Assembly (NCBI RefSeq): GCF_004027225.2
Contig: NC_044284.2
Location: 39,480,420-39,544,419 of the forward strand
DNA length: 64,000 nt
Origin: Strigops habroptila
Taxonomy: Eukaryota; Chordata; Aves; Psittaciformes; Psittacidae
Direction: 5' to 3'
Notes under the pieces: generated by a model
Databases searched by the model: none
The model's input: only the letters and a program-made list of their open reading frames with translations
Told to the model about the DNA's origin: nothing
Program-made: the position numbers and the translations under genes
Part shown: one piece after another, positions 33,101-45,100 of the stretch
How the letters are laid out: each line of letters opens with the position of its first letter
Position numbering within the stretch: position 1 is the first letter of the stretch

Positions 33101-36100
33101 TTGTAGATGCACTTGAGGCACTCGCCTGTCTGGCGATCGCAGTTCCCCACGGCGTTGGGATCGATGTTGTCATTGCACTGGCAGAGGCGGCAAGGCCTCA
33201 CAGCACCATTTTCACCCAGCGGGTCTCCAAAATAGGCATCGTCACACAGCTCGCACCTCTTGCCTGGGATGCAACAGAAACACGTGTTGCAGCAGAAAGC
33301 CATTTGCTGCCATCTCACCCAAACCGCCTTTGCAGTCCCATCTGAAAAGTCAATTCTTCAGCTTACTCCCATTTCATCCTTCTGTTAAGACAGAAAGGTG
33401 AACACAACCACACACAAATCCTTCCCCATCTCTAAATTTAAGCCGCTTTTTCACTGGAACTTTGCATTATGAATTATTTCAGCTCCTTCTTTCTCTCCTG
33501 TCCCTTTAAGCCAAACCTATTTGTTGTAATTTGTTGTTAATTTAAGAGTCCAAGCAGGTAGAGCTCCACGGGGCATCACTGCTCCAGGAAGCCCCACTGC
33601 CAAGAAGATCTGCCAAACCTCCACAGGCAGCCACTGAAGCATCCAACTCAGCAGCTCTCTACACTTACTGCAGATTTGACCTCCCCAGCCAGCTATAAGC
33701 TCTGTTTCCTGGGCAGTTCTTGCACACACAAACCCTCTTTTCCCCTCACCTTTTCCCTTACATCCCAAGAAGACAGTGGGAGACAAGAGGAACTCCTGCA
33801 CAATCATGTATATACAAGTAAAGATGAGCTTGTACTGACACCTGAGCTGCAGGGAACATGGACCCCCATACTTCACTTTGGTTTACAAAGTGATGGCACC
33901 CACGGGAACCCCCACTAACTGCCTCTGTCCTTCATCAGAGGCTTTTCTAAGCATTTCATGCATTTACAGGTATTCTGCACTTTGGACTTTGCCATGCCAA
34001 GCACCAGATCAGCAGAGAAGCATGGAGGCTGGCCAACCATGGAGGCTGGCTTCCTTGCTTTGCAGGCAGAATAAAAGGCTCTGCTTAATGACTCAGCTCC
34101 GTGCTCAGACTTCATTGTTTATTGCTAAGAAAAAAAAAAGGATCTGTATCTGGTCACATATTTCTCTTTACAACTGCTGAACATAAATTTGGTCTTGTAT
34201 TTTTGGGGCAGTGTTCGCAAGTCACCACAGCCTTCCTCCTTTTCTGGAGAGGGCACTGGCCCTCTCATGCAAGTATCCTGCAGGCATCCTGCAGTGCCTC
34301 TCTGGCTGGCAAGCTGCATCTTCTAATTTTATTTCAGTCTGACCCGCCTTCCTGGCTCTATTAAATCTATCCTATTTTCTGCCCAACCCTGTGCAATTAA
34401 TGGAGCCCTATTAGAACCTAGCACAGCTCATCTGAGAACGAAGACCTTAGGCCCACTGTAGGAGAGGATCAGGTTCGAGACCATCTTAAGAACCTGAACG
34501 TGCACAAGTCCATGGGACCTGATGAAATCCATCCACGGGTCCTGAAGGAGCTGGCGAATGAAGTTGCTAAGCCACTGTCCATCATATTCGAAAAATCCTG
34601 GCAGTCAGGTGAAGTTCCCGATGACTGGAAGAAGGGTAATATAACCCCCATTTTCAAGAAGGGGAAGGTGGAAGACCCGGGGAACTACAGACCAGTCAGC
34701 CTCACCTCTGTGCCTGGCAAAATCTTGGAACAGTTTCTCCTGGAAAACATGCTAAGGCACATGAAAAACAACGAGGTGGTTGGTGACAGCCAACATGGCT
34801 TCACTAAGGGGAAATCCTGCCTGACCAATTTGGTGGCCTTCTATGATGGAGCCACAGAACTGATGGACAGCGGCAGAGCAGTTGATGTCATCTACCTGGA
34901 CTTGTGCAAAGCATTCGACACTGTCCCACATGACATCCTTGTCTCTAAATTGGAAAGACATCAATTTGATAGATGGACCACTCGGTGGATAAAAAACTGG
35001 CTCGATGGCCGCACGCAAAGAGTTGTGGTAAATGGCTCGATGTCCAGTTGGAAACCTGTAACGAGTGGTGTCCCTCAGGGATCGGTGTTGGGACCGGTCC
35101 TGTTCAACATCTTTGTCGGTGACATGGACAGTGGGATTGAGTGCGCCCTCAGCAAGTTTGCCGATGACACCAAGCTGTGTGGTTCGGTTGATACGCTGGA
35201 GGGAAGGGATGCCATCCAGAGGGACCTTGACACGCTTGTGAGGTGGGCCGATGCCAACCTTATGAAATTTAACCAAGGCAAGTGCAAGGTCCTACATCTG
35301 GGTCGGGGCAACCCCAGGCACTGCTACAGGCTGGGGAGAGAAGAGATTCAGAGCAGCCCTGCAGAAAAGGACTTGGGGGTGTTGGTTGACGAGAAGCTTA
35401 ACATGAGCCGGCAGTGTGCGCTTGCAGCCCAGAAAGCCAACCGTATCCTGGGCTGCATCAAAAGAAGCGTGGCCAGCAGGTCGAAGGAGGTGATCCTGCC
35501 CCTCTACTCTGCTCTTGTGAGACCCCACTTGGAGTACTGCGTACAGTTCTGGTGTCCTCAACATAAAAAGGACATGGAGCTGTTGGAGCGAGTCCAGAGG
35601 AGGGCCACGAGGATGATAAGAGGGCTGGAGCACCTCCCATATGAAGACAGGCTGAGAAAGTTGGGGCTGTTCAGCCTGGAGAAGAGAAGGCTGCGTGGTG
35701 ACCTCATAGCAGCCTTCCAGTATCTGAAGGGGGTCTACAAGGATGCTGGGGAGGGACTCTTCCTTAGGGACTGTAGTGGTAGGACAAGGGGTAATGGGTT
35801 CAAACTTAAACAGAGGAAGTTTAGATTAGATATAAGGAAGAAGTTCTTTACAGTGAGGGTGGTGAAGCACTGGAATGGGTTGCCCAGGGAGGTTGTGGAT
35901 GCTCCATCCCTGGCGGTGTTCAAGGCCAGGTTGGACAGAGCCTTGAGCCACATGGTTTAGGGCAAGCTGTCCCTGCCCATGGCAGGGGGGTTGGAACTAG
36001 ATGATCTTAAGGTCCTTTCCAACCCTTACGATTCTATGATTCTATGATTCTATGATCTATGTACCACAGAAGTGTTCAGACTTTGCACAGATTAAGCCTT

Positions 36101-39100
36101 TGTTTTCCTTTCATTCTTGAGACAGGCACAAGGAACATGGGTAGCCTTGAGCCTCACACATGACAAAATAGGGCTGAGGAACGGAGATGAATTCGAACTA
36201 GAAGACAGAGAAGCTTTCAGCGCTGCCCACTGGGGGTCAGAGCCCTAGAACTGGCAGGAAACATTTCTACAGGCACATACGATGCGGGGGGGAGGGGGAC
36301 CAAAACCAACCACAACAAAAAAACCCAAACCAAACAAACCCCACTTTTTCTGCAAGAACACACCTGTAGTGCCAGCCTGGCAGCTGGTGCACACAACCTC
36401 CTTCGTGCGGGGCACAATGGCACAGCTCGAGCCGCCTGGGCACGGGCAGGGCTGGCAGTCTGAGGCTGTGCCCGCTGTCGCATCTCCATAGTACCCATCA
36501 CTGCACTTCTCACAGTGAGACCCTGCTGTGTTATCCCTGCAATTGCACATGCCTGGAATAGAGAAAGACATGGGGTTTGTTTCATCATTCAATCCAGAAA
36601 GAAGAACCACGCTCTTGCTGCTCCCTGTTTTATCAGCTCTTCTTACCTGTCTCTGGTTCGCATGTCTCACTGTGCCCATTGCAAGCACACGGCACACAGG
36701 GGCTGTAGGGCCCAAGGCTTGGTGTCTCTCGCCGGTACCCAGAGGAGCAGCGCTCACAGAACTGCCCCTCATATCCTGCTGGACAGGAGCAGCTCTCCAC
36801 CCAGGTCACAGGCACACCAGGTCCAGGACGAGCACTTGTGATGGTAACATCATCCAGGTGGCCGGCACCTAGAAAGCACCAAGAGGGGAAATGCTTTGTA
36901 ACCACAAAAGCTCTCATCACCACTTCACCAAACATAAATCTGAATGGTACAAGAGACAGACAGGTGGATGCTCGCAGTTGGTAAGGTGAATTAAGAAGTA
37001 AAAATCCTACAGGAAGGCTTGCGCAGATCAGAAAAGATGCAACATAGCTCACAAAGGTCATGTGCAGGGCAGGAAAGTTGAGAATCACAACACAGGGGAA
37101 GATATTGAGAACAGCATGTGAGCAGGTACAGTCAGTTAAATTAAGTTACGTTTTGCGTGCACATAGTTTCCATTTCCAAATCAAATACCAAAACCAATAC
37201 CTGTCTTTCTAGGGAGGACAGACCATCTCTCCAACAATTTTAATACACTGTCTCTAAGACAACATCTGCAAACCATGCCTTGCGGCAAACTCTTCAGCTA
37301 TTCTCCTCAAGCCATTCCTTCATCTGGCATTTGAGCACTCCCCCCTCTCCTCCCTGCCCCTTCCCTGGAGCAGAACAGAACCCAGACACAACATAGCTGG
37401 TTTTTAAACTTACTGCAGTGTGTGTGTACCACCACAGCAGCTCCAGAGCACCAAACAGAGCCTCAGCTCCCGCATATTAGCAGCAGCTACCACACGCAGG
37501 GGATAGCTTGCTCCATACCTTGCCTTCCCTCTATTTCACAACCCCACATTCCGCTTTATGAGCCACCTCTACAGAAAACACTTGCAGGTTTCCCACCTTC
37601 CCCAAATGCACATTCACCCTTGGCATCTTGCTGCAAAAACTCTTCTTCACACAACAATACCCAAGGACCCAAATATTTCTGCTCCTAATTCTTGCCCCAT
37701 TTTTATAAACCGTCATCACAAGGAACTTTCACTCAGGTTCAGCACAGGCAGTGCTTTTGAGACCTCATCCTTCCCACTTGTCATGCCAAGGCAAGATGAG
37801 GAAACAGGCGGAGATGTTAACTATTCCCGGTGTGGCAGAAACCAAGGCCAAATGTTGCAAACTCTCTGCCTCTCTCCTACCATGCCCCTCAGGACTCTGT
37901 GCTATGCATTTCTACCAATCTGGAGGACACTGGCTATGCAACACAGAAAAACCTCCATGTTTAGAAGCAAAGAATCAGCAGGTGATGGGTGCTCAGCTTC
38001 CAGACTCTCAAAGGCAGCACCTTTCTTCCCCGTGTCCTCTTCAGGAGGCCCAGGAGAAGCTGCTACACAGGAAGGGCAGGTGAAAAGGAATGGGCACAGG
38101 CTTTGCCAAATAAGATGCCTTTATTTATAACTATAAATATAATATTATATAAATAAATATATTATTTATATAATAACAGCTATTTATAACCAGGCCCTAT
38201 AATAAAGCCACCCAAGCACTAGATGAATAAGTCTGCTCCTCTTTTCCATGATGTTCTGCTCAGCAACTTACTTCTCTCACTGTACGTCCCACGGATCTTG
38301 ATGGAAGTCAAGTTGTGGAGAAGCTTCTGGAAGTCAAATGCCGTAAGAGCAGGCCTCCACGGGTAATCTGTAGCCTCATGGAGCCTGTGGAGAAGAGCCA
38401 TGCATCAGCAAAGCTTTCAGATGTTAACAGCTGTGCTCTTTTAAAGCACCCTTTCCAACAGCGGTATGCTATTGCAACACAATTCACATACACTTATGCA
38501 ATGCTGCTAGACAGTGAGCTTCAAATTAACCTGGTAAGACCGCTCCTTCCATGCTAAATTAGTGCTGTTTGTTTTCTCAAGAGCTTAGAGGCCAGGGGCG
38601 CCACAGGCTAGGTCCCAGCTGCTCCTACTACATCTGGAGAGTCCTCTTACCTGAAGGTGTAGATCAGCGCGTTCTCGCTGGGGTAAGAGTTGCCCTGAGC
38701 AATGAGTGGCACTGACACTCTCAGCCCAGCCCCTTCCAGCACCACATCCTCTGCTGAGAGGCGTGTATCCCGTCTATCCACGCGGAAGGAGAAGGTCAGG
38801 TTTTGCCCATAACTCAAAACCTGGTTGCCCAAGAACTTTCCTGAAAGGGGAAGAAATCCTTACAGTCAGGGGACAGAAAACAAAGGGCACAAGCAGCACA
38901 GAAAGTCTAGCTTCCCAAATGACCTACGTGGTGCAACAAAATACATGGGGAAGTAGCTGTCTGAGATAACAGATATATCCTGGGTCTCCGCATTCCACTG
39001 GAGTAAGACTTCTGAGCCATCACGCTGCTCAGCACGCCACTCATCCGCTCCTGAAAAATCAAACATGCAGGAATTAACACCCTTTGAAGTCATAGCTTAG

Positions 39101-42100
39101 CACACACTTCTCATGTCATACTGCACACCACTCATACACAACTAATGTACAATCTGTACACTGGCACCAATAGGCTTCAGAAAGTAGCTCTGCAGAAGAA
39201 TGTACATAGCAAATACCATCTTGGGCTTGGAACTAGATGATCTTCAAGGTCCCTTCCAATCCAAACTATTTTATGATTCTATGAACTTCCCAATTTAAGC
39301 CCCTAACATGAGTGCTGACTTGAACCCTCTGAACTTGAACCCCATAACAACTACTTGCTCAAATCTTCTTTTCTAAAGAGCTTAAGCAGGAACAGGAAAA
39401 CCTGCAGTCCTCTATGACCTGATGAGAGTTTCAGCCTTTGTACGAACTGTTTTTCAGTGGAATTTTAATTGAAAAGATATTCTATTCATTCTATGCAGCA
39501 TGGAAACATGCATACACAGGAAACTGTGGTTAAAAAAAAAACCAAAAAAAACCATTTTTCCGGAGCTTACAGACCCCTCAGAAACACAACTGTGGTTTAC
39601 TCAGAGCCATGTAAATGCCAAATCTAAAGCGATGAAAATCCTCTCAATAAGAAATTCCTGATTTAGTTCTAAAACCAAGGAAATGCCTTCTTGCCAGCAC
39701 TTCTCTCAAACTATAAGAGGTTTATATTTGCAATTCCCATTTGCACCTGCACAAGTGCACATTACTGCTGGGTGCCCAGGGCCAGAGCTATGAATTCATT
39801 CCTCCCCAGCTGAACAAACGAGCTGCAGACACGGAAACTCCCAGTAGCTTCAGAAGTAACTCAGCATTTCCAAAGAGGTATGCTGGACCTGCCTAAGGTT
39901 TGTCATTTTCCACAGAGAGGAAGGAACAGGGGTTTTTTATTGTTTTTGACTTGATTGACAGCCCAAGTCAAAATACAAAGGAAGGCTCAACTTTACCAAA
40001 CTGGAAGCTGGAGGTGATGCTGTAAATACTGTAGCCAATGGCATTGGTGCAGACTGAGGAGTGTCCAAAACAGAAGCAGGGAGTACAGCCCCTTGGATTG
40101 GAGGAATCCAGATTGAAAAATCCAGGTTTGCATCTAAAGATGTGAAGGAAAGAGAATTAATTTCCCTGGCGCCTACCCAAGGCCATAGCACAAATGTTTC
40201 TCATTCTTGAAACAAAGCCATGGGAAGAGAAAATTACCTCTCACAGTGAAAGCCTTCAACATTTTCTTTGCATGTACATCGTCCTGTCTCAACGTTGCAT
40301 TCCCCTGTGCTGCCAGCTAGGTTGCAAGAACAGGGCCTGAAAGAGTCAGAAGAGAGGATAACTCATTAAGAGCCACACAGAGAATGCTTTAAAAAAGACA
40401 CCTAGTTTTTCTTTTAGAGGGCTGCAGTCCTGCTTACCTGCACCCAGCTTCGGAGAGGGAGTGGAAACCTGGCTGGCACCGGTCACACTTATCACCCATC
40501 ACACCAGGTTTGCAGCTGCACTGGCCATAGTTGTCACACTGTGTGCTGAGGGACCCTGCAGGGAAAGCAGGGACAGGCACCTCAGCAGACCCACTCAGAT
40601 CTATTAGCCTGCAATTTTTTTTCAACTTTACAAAACAAACAAGAAATATGGGAAAAGAAAGTAGGAAGCACAGCTTCAAGCTGACAAGTGATAGTTTACC
40701 TGAAGACTGACTCTAGTTCGCAGGAATTTTTCCCCAACAGCTCTAGAGAAATGAGTTGTTACTTAGCCTTTAAATCATATTCAGCTTTTAAGTATTCCTA
40801 CCAACCAACCTTTTTACGTATAATTAAGTGCATTCTTGTCCTTATTCCTGTTTCATCCTCAGTGTTACCTTTGCATGCCTCTAATTCCATGCTTGTTTTA
40901 CCGTGCAATGCACCATTTTCAAGACTTTATTCTCTGAATCCCTTGTGTTCCCCGTAATCACCATCTCCCCTTTGCCAGGGGATATCCTGACCTCTCCTTT
41001 CACACACCAATTTTCCCCCTTGATTCCCAAGTTGGATTTAAAAAACTAAATCCCCTCCTCGGAGCGAGGCTGCATGTGCCACTATTAGCCCTAACAAACT
41101 CTTCAGCAAAACTCTGATTTTTTGAAGAATATCTTCTTCAGCACTGTGTGGATTTGCACAAAAAGCAGCAGCAGATTTCTTTTAATCATGGCAGACAAAA
41201 CACTCTCTCCCAAGCACTGGTGTAGCTAGCAACCTACGAGTTCTCAGCACTGCAAGAGTCAACTACCAGGAGAAAAGTGTTTTAATATGCAGAAACAGTT
41301 GTTTCTTTCCACTTCAATCCACACCAGATGATTATAGCAAAGTGAAGATAAGATGATTAGGCTGGACAGGACACAACTAACAAAACCTTTACCATATACA
41401 GCCAAATCCACTTTGCAATCCCACTTATGATTATTTAGGAAAAGGACAGTTTTAGGACAAAAAATAGCAATCTAAACCTATCTGGGGACTTCAGATACGC
41501 CCTGGGTGCCAGTGTGCTACAGGGTGCAAGCTGATGGCTAAGTTATAAAGCCCTTTGAATTTGTCCTTAAAGACCTGAGAAGTCACCTCCTGCTGCTTCT
41601 CAACCATCTCAGCTGACACCAGCCCTCACCCTGTCAAGGTCCCACACAAGGACCTGGGAGAGCAGATGGAGGAAGAAAGAGGCCTTTCTTGGTCAAAAAT
41701 TTCACAACTGTACAACTCTCTGACCAAATTAGACAGGAGACATACCCTGGCAGACCTCTTGCTGGCTGCTTTTAGGGTATGCTGCAAGCAATTACTTATT
41801 CCAGCTACTCTATTTTGGAACCTCACATCATATCTTACTGTTACCCTTTGTCTCCTTCACCCTTATTTGCTGTGGGCTGGTAGCTTACGGGATCACTCCA
41901 TACAGGTCAAGTGGTTCCCTTCAGAACAGAAGATTTGTTCTCCTGTCAGAACTTTTCTGTTTGTTAGGTTATTTTTCTGTCTATTTCTTGGTTGGTTTTG
42001 TTTTGGGGTTTTTTTTTTTAAGGAGGTAGTTTTTGTTCATGTTTTTTTTGTTTTGTTTGCTGTTGTTTTTTTCTTCCCCTCCCCCCCCCCTTTTCTTTTT

Positions 42101-45100
42101 TAAAAGGAGTTTAACTACATATTTTGAGTTTACATTGTTTTTTCTCACCCCCACCCCCTTTTGTGTTTAAGGTTTCAATAGCTTGTATTTATAGTGCTTG
42201 GATATGCAGTAGGAGAAACTGATGCATCTGAAGTTCACTACAATTCTTCAGTATGAACAACTTCCAGAAATATCCGCTCACATCATCTTGTTTATTAAGA
42301 ATTTAAATGAGCTCTTTAGTACTGGGAGTGTCCAGGGTTACACATATGCAGTGGTGGTGGGGGAGCAAAACAAAACCAAAGCTACAAAATAAAATCTATT
42401 TCAGAACACATTTCACAAAGTAAATGCTGCAGAGGTGAACCATCTGTCCCTGCCACCCCAAACCCAATTAGATCCAAGAATAATTTAAACCAAAATACAA
42501 CCCAATAAACATTTCCTACATGATGGGGGGGGGGGGGGGGTGGAGAAAGAAGAAAGCCAAACAAAACACCCCTCTCTTTACTCTGTACTTTCCAGTTAGC
42601 TGCATAAGCGAGAAAGAGCTGGCTTTTGTGCATGGAAGTTTGCAAGCAGAAACATTTGCTGCCATTACTTACCAACAGGGTTGCAACTGCAGGGCAGACA
42701 CCCCTCCTCACTCCCCTGTCGATAGAAGCTGTCCCTGCACCTTTCACAGTGGGCACCATCGGTGTTATCCGAGCAGCCCGTGCAGTGGCCCCCATGGCCC
42801 GTTGAGCGGTACAGCTCAGGGTCAAAGTAGCACTCCTGTGACCTCCCGTTGCAGTCACAAGCTGTGAAGAAAGAGTACCATCAGGAAACAGCATGTGCCG
42901 CTGTCTGACCCCACACACAAAACCCACTACACAAAGCTTGATACAAAGTTGTAGAGGAGCTGGCATAGGAGCCTTTAACTATCCTGAGACTTGTTTGTGC
43001 ATCAATGTGAAGAAAAAGGAGGAAGCCTGTTTTCATGGTGGTTGAATGTGGGGAAGGGGAAGGAAGGCTGTAACGATGAAACAGGCTCTTCAAGACCATT
43101 CTCATCTACATCCAGTAGATAAGCGTTTTCTATCCCACTCCCTTCCATATCAGGCTGCCATTTGCAGCCAAAATGCCACCCTCCCACAGAACAACACTGA
43201 TCTCATGCAAACAAGCATGAAAAGATAACAGTGAGGCTGACTCCATGCTGTAAGTAGAATTTATCCCCTGGATTACAAATCCGCTCTGTCTAGGCAGCAG
43301 GAGACCTGCGCTTCACCAGCCTGTTAAGGGAACCACAGGTCTTGACCAGACAGCTGGGACCGATCAACACACACAGAGGTCAAACAGGAAGAAAGCTTTT
43401 CTGTCTGAAAAAGCTTCCCCATAAAGTAAACTACCAGGAGCTGTGGTCTGTGACATATAACCAAGCAAAATAAATTGGCATTCCATCAGAGATTCACATT
43501 TGTGGTCCAGTACCGTTGCAACAGCCTCAAAATTGGATGACATAGTTGACAAGTAATTGTAAAAACTAACAACCCAAACACAAGAGGAAGTCATTGGATG
43601 CTAAATCAGAAGCTTTTTAATGGGCAATTATACTCCAGCAAACTAAATATTTTTGTTTCCTATAGATCCCATAAAGTACAAGCCTGTACATTTTTGCGGC
43701 ACACCTCATTACTAAAGGTTGTTCCCATCTCTCTCCAGAAGGAGATGCCCCTTTTTAGGGACCTACAGATAGCTACTATAGGATAGGAGTGCAATAACCA
43801 GCAGTCCCACAAAACCTCTGCTGAAAAACACCAGAACTGTGCTTAACCCTGGCAAACAACTGAGATAACTTAAAACCATGCAGAGCCAGCTTCTGGATGC
43901 CAACCGAGGCAGGGACCTAACCCCCAAGAAATTTTTTCCCCCTCAAGCATGGCCACACATACGCAAGCATTCATTGGCACTCTCTGCTGTCGCTCTCCTC
44001 CATGGACGGTCATTGAAGAAAGGAAGACACTTCTCACAGTCGACCCCAAAGGTGTTGTGCTTGCAGTTGCAAACCAGCTTCCCGAGCTCATTCTTCACGC
44101 ACTCACTCGCGTGCCCGTTACATTTGCATCTGGTTAAAAAGAGACAAGGAACAGGGATTTAAACTCCAAGGATCCAGGTCACTCATAGAGCAACCCCAAA
44201 ACAGAGCCCAGATCTGAAAATCTGAGATTAAACAAATGTAGATAGTCACAACAAAACTGAGGACACAACTACTGTCATTAGCCTGGAGGAGGCTCCAGAC
44301 AGACCCTATTGAGGTTTTTCAATATTTAAAGGCAGCTTACAAGAAAGATGGAGAGAGACTTTTTATGAGGGCCTGTAGTGACAGGACAAGGGGCAACAAT
44401 TTTTAACTGAAAGAGGATAAGCTTAGATTGGACATACGGAAGAAATGTTTTACAATGAGGGTGGTGAGACACTGGAACAGGTTGCCCAGAGAAGCTGTGG
44501 ATGCCCCATCCCTGGAAGTGCTCAATGCCAGGTTGGACGGGGCTTTGAGCAACCTGATGTAGTGAAAGACGTCCCTGCCTGCAGTAGGGGGCTGGATGAT
44601 CACTGAAAGCCCCTTCCATCTCAAACCATTCCGTGAAACAAACAGGTGTAGCATGCTCGGGGTAGCCATTTAGAAATGTGAAAATGTTAACTCCTTTGCA
44701 GTCTGTCACTAAAACAGAGTAAGCTGAGTAGGAGAAACAAAAATTCTGTTGGTGTTAGGTTAGTAAATTCTTTGTAGCTTCTCTCTCATGAGAGCCCAGG
44801 AAATAGTATGTATGCTGGCTGTGTGCTACCGCTGTAGCAGTAAGAAATTAAATAGTACAGAAAGCGACTAAATCAGAAGCCCAAGGACCTCAACAGACTG
44901 GTAGTGCAGCCAATGCAAATCCCCAAGTTGTCAAAGCCCTGTCTCAGGACTGCTCTCTGCAAACAGTTCAAAATACTGTGCTGGTCTTAGCTCTATTTAT
45001 GAAAACATTTTATAGCCAACAACTTAAGATTTAAGCATTCTGCAATACATTTTGGCAAAAGGAACAGACAACCATGGTATCATACAATGTTTCAGATCTT

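Larger units (their letters stand above)
33264..36363 (-). other. LAMC1: LAMC1 intron 13
   Basis: 3.1-kb intron. More than half is one plus-strand CR1 element (about 34436-36057). The flanks (33264-34435, 36058-36363) show no recognised feature. Confidence 0.75.

Noticed and set aside
34752-35640. Minus-strand open frames across the CR1 element
   Set aside because: Shadows of the plus-strand reverse-transcriptase frame.
41580-41900. Unique-looking stretch with open frames on both strands in LAMC1 intron 5
   Set aside because: No recognisable protein motif, no paired splice sites in the right phase.
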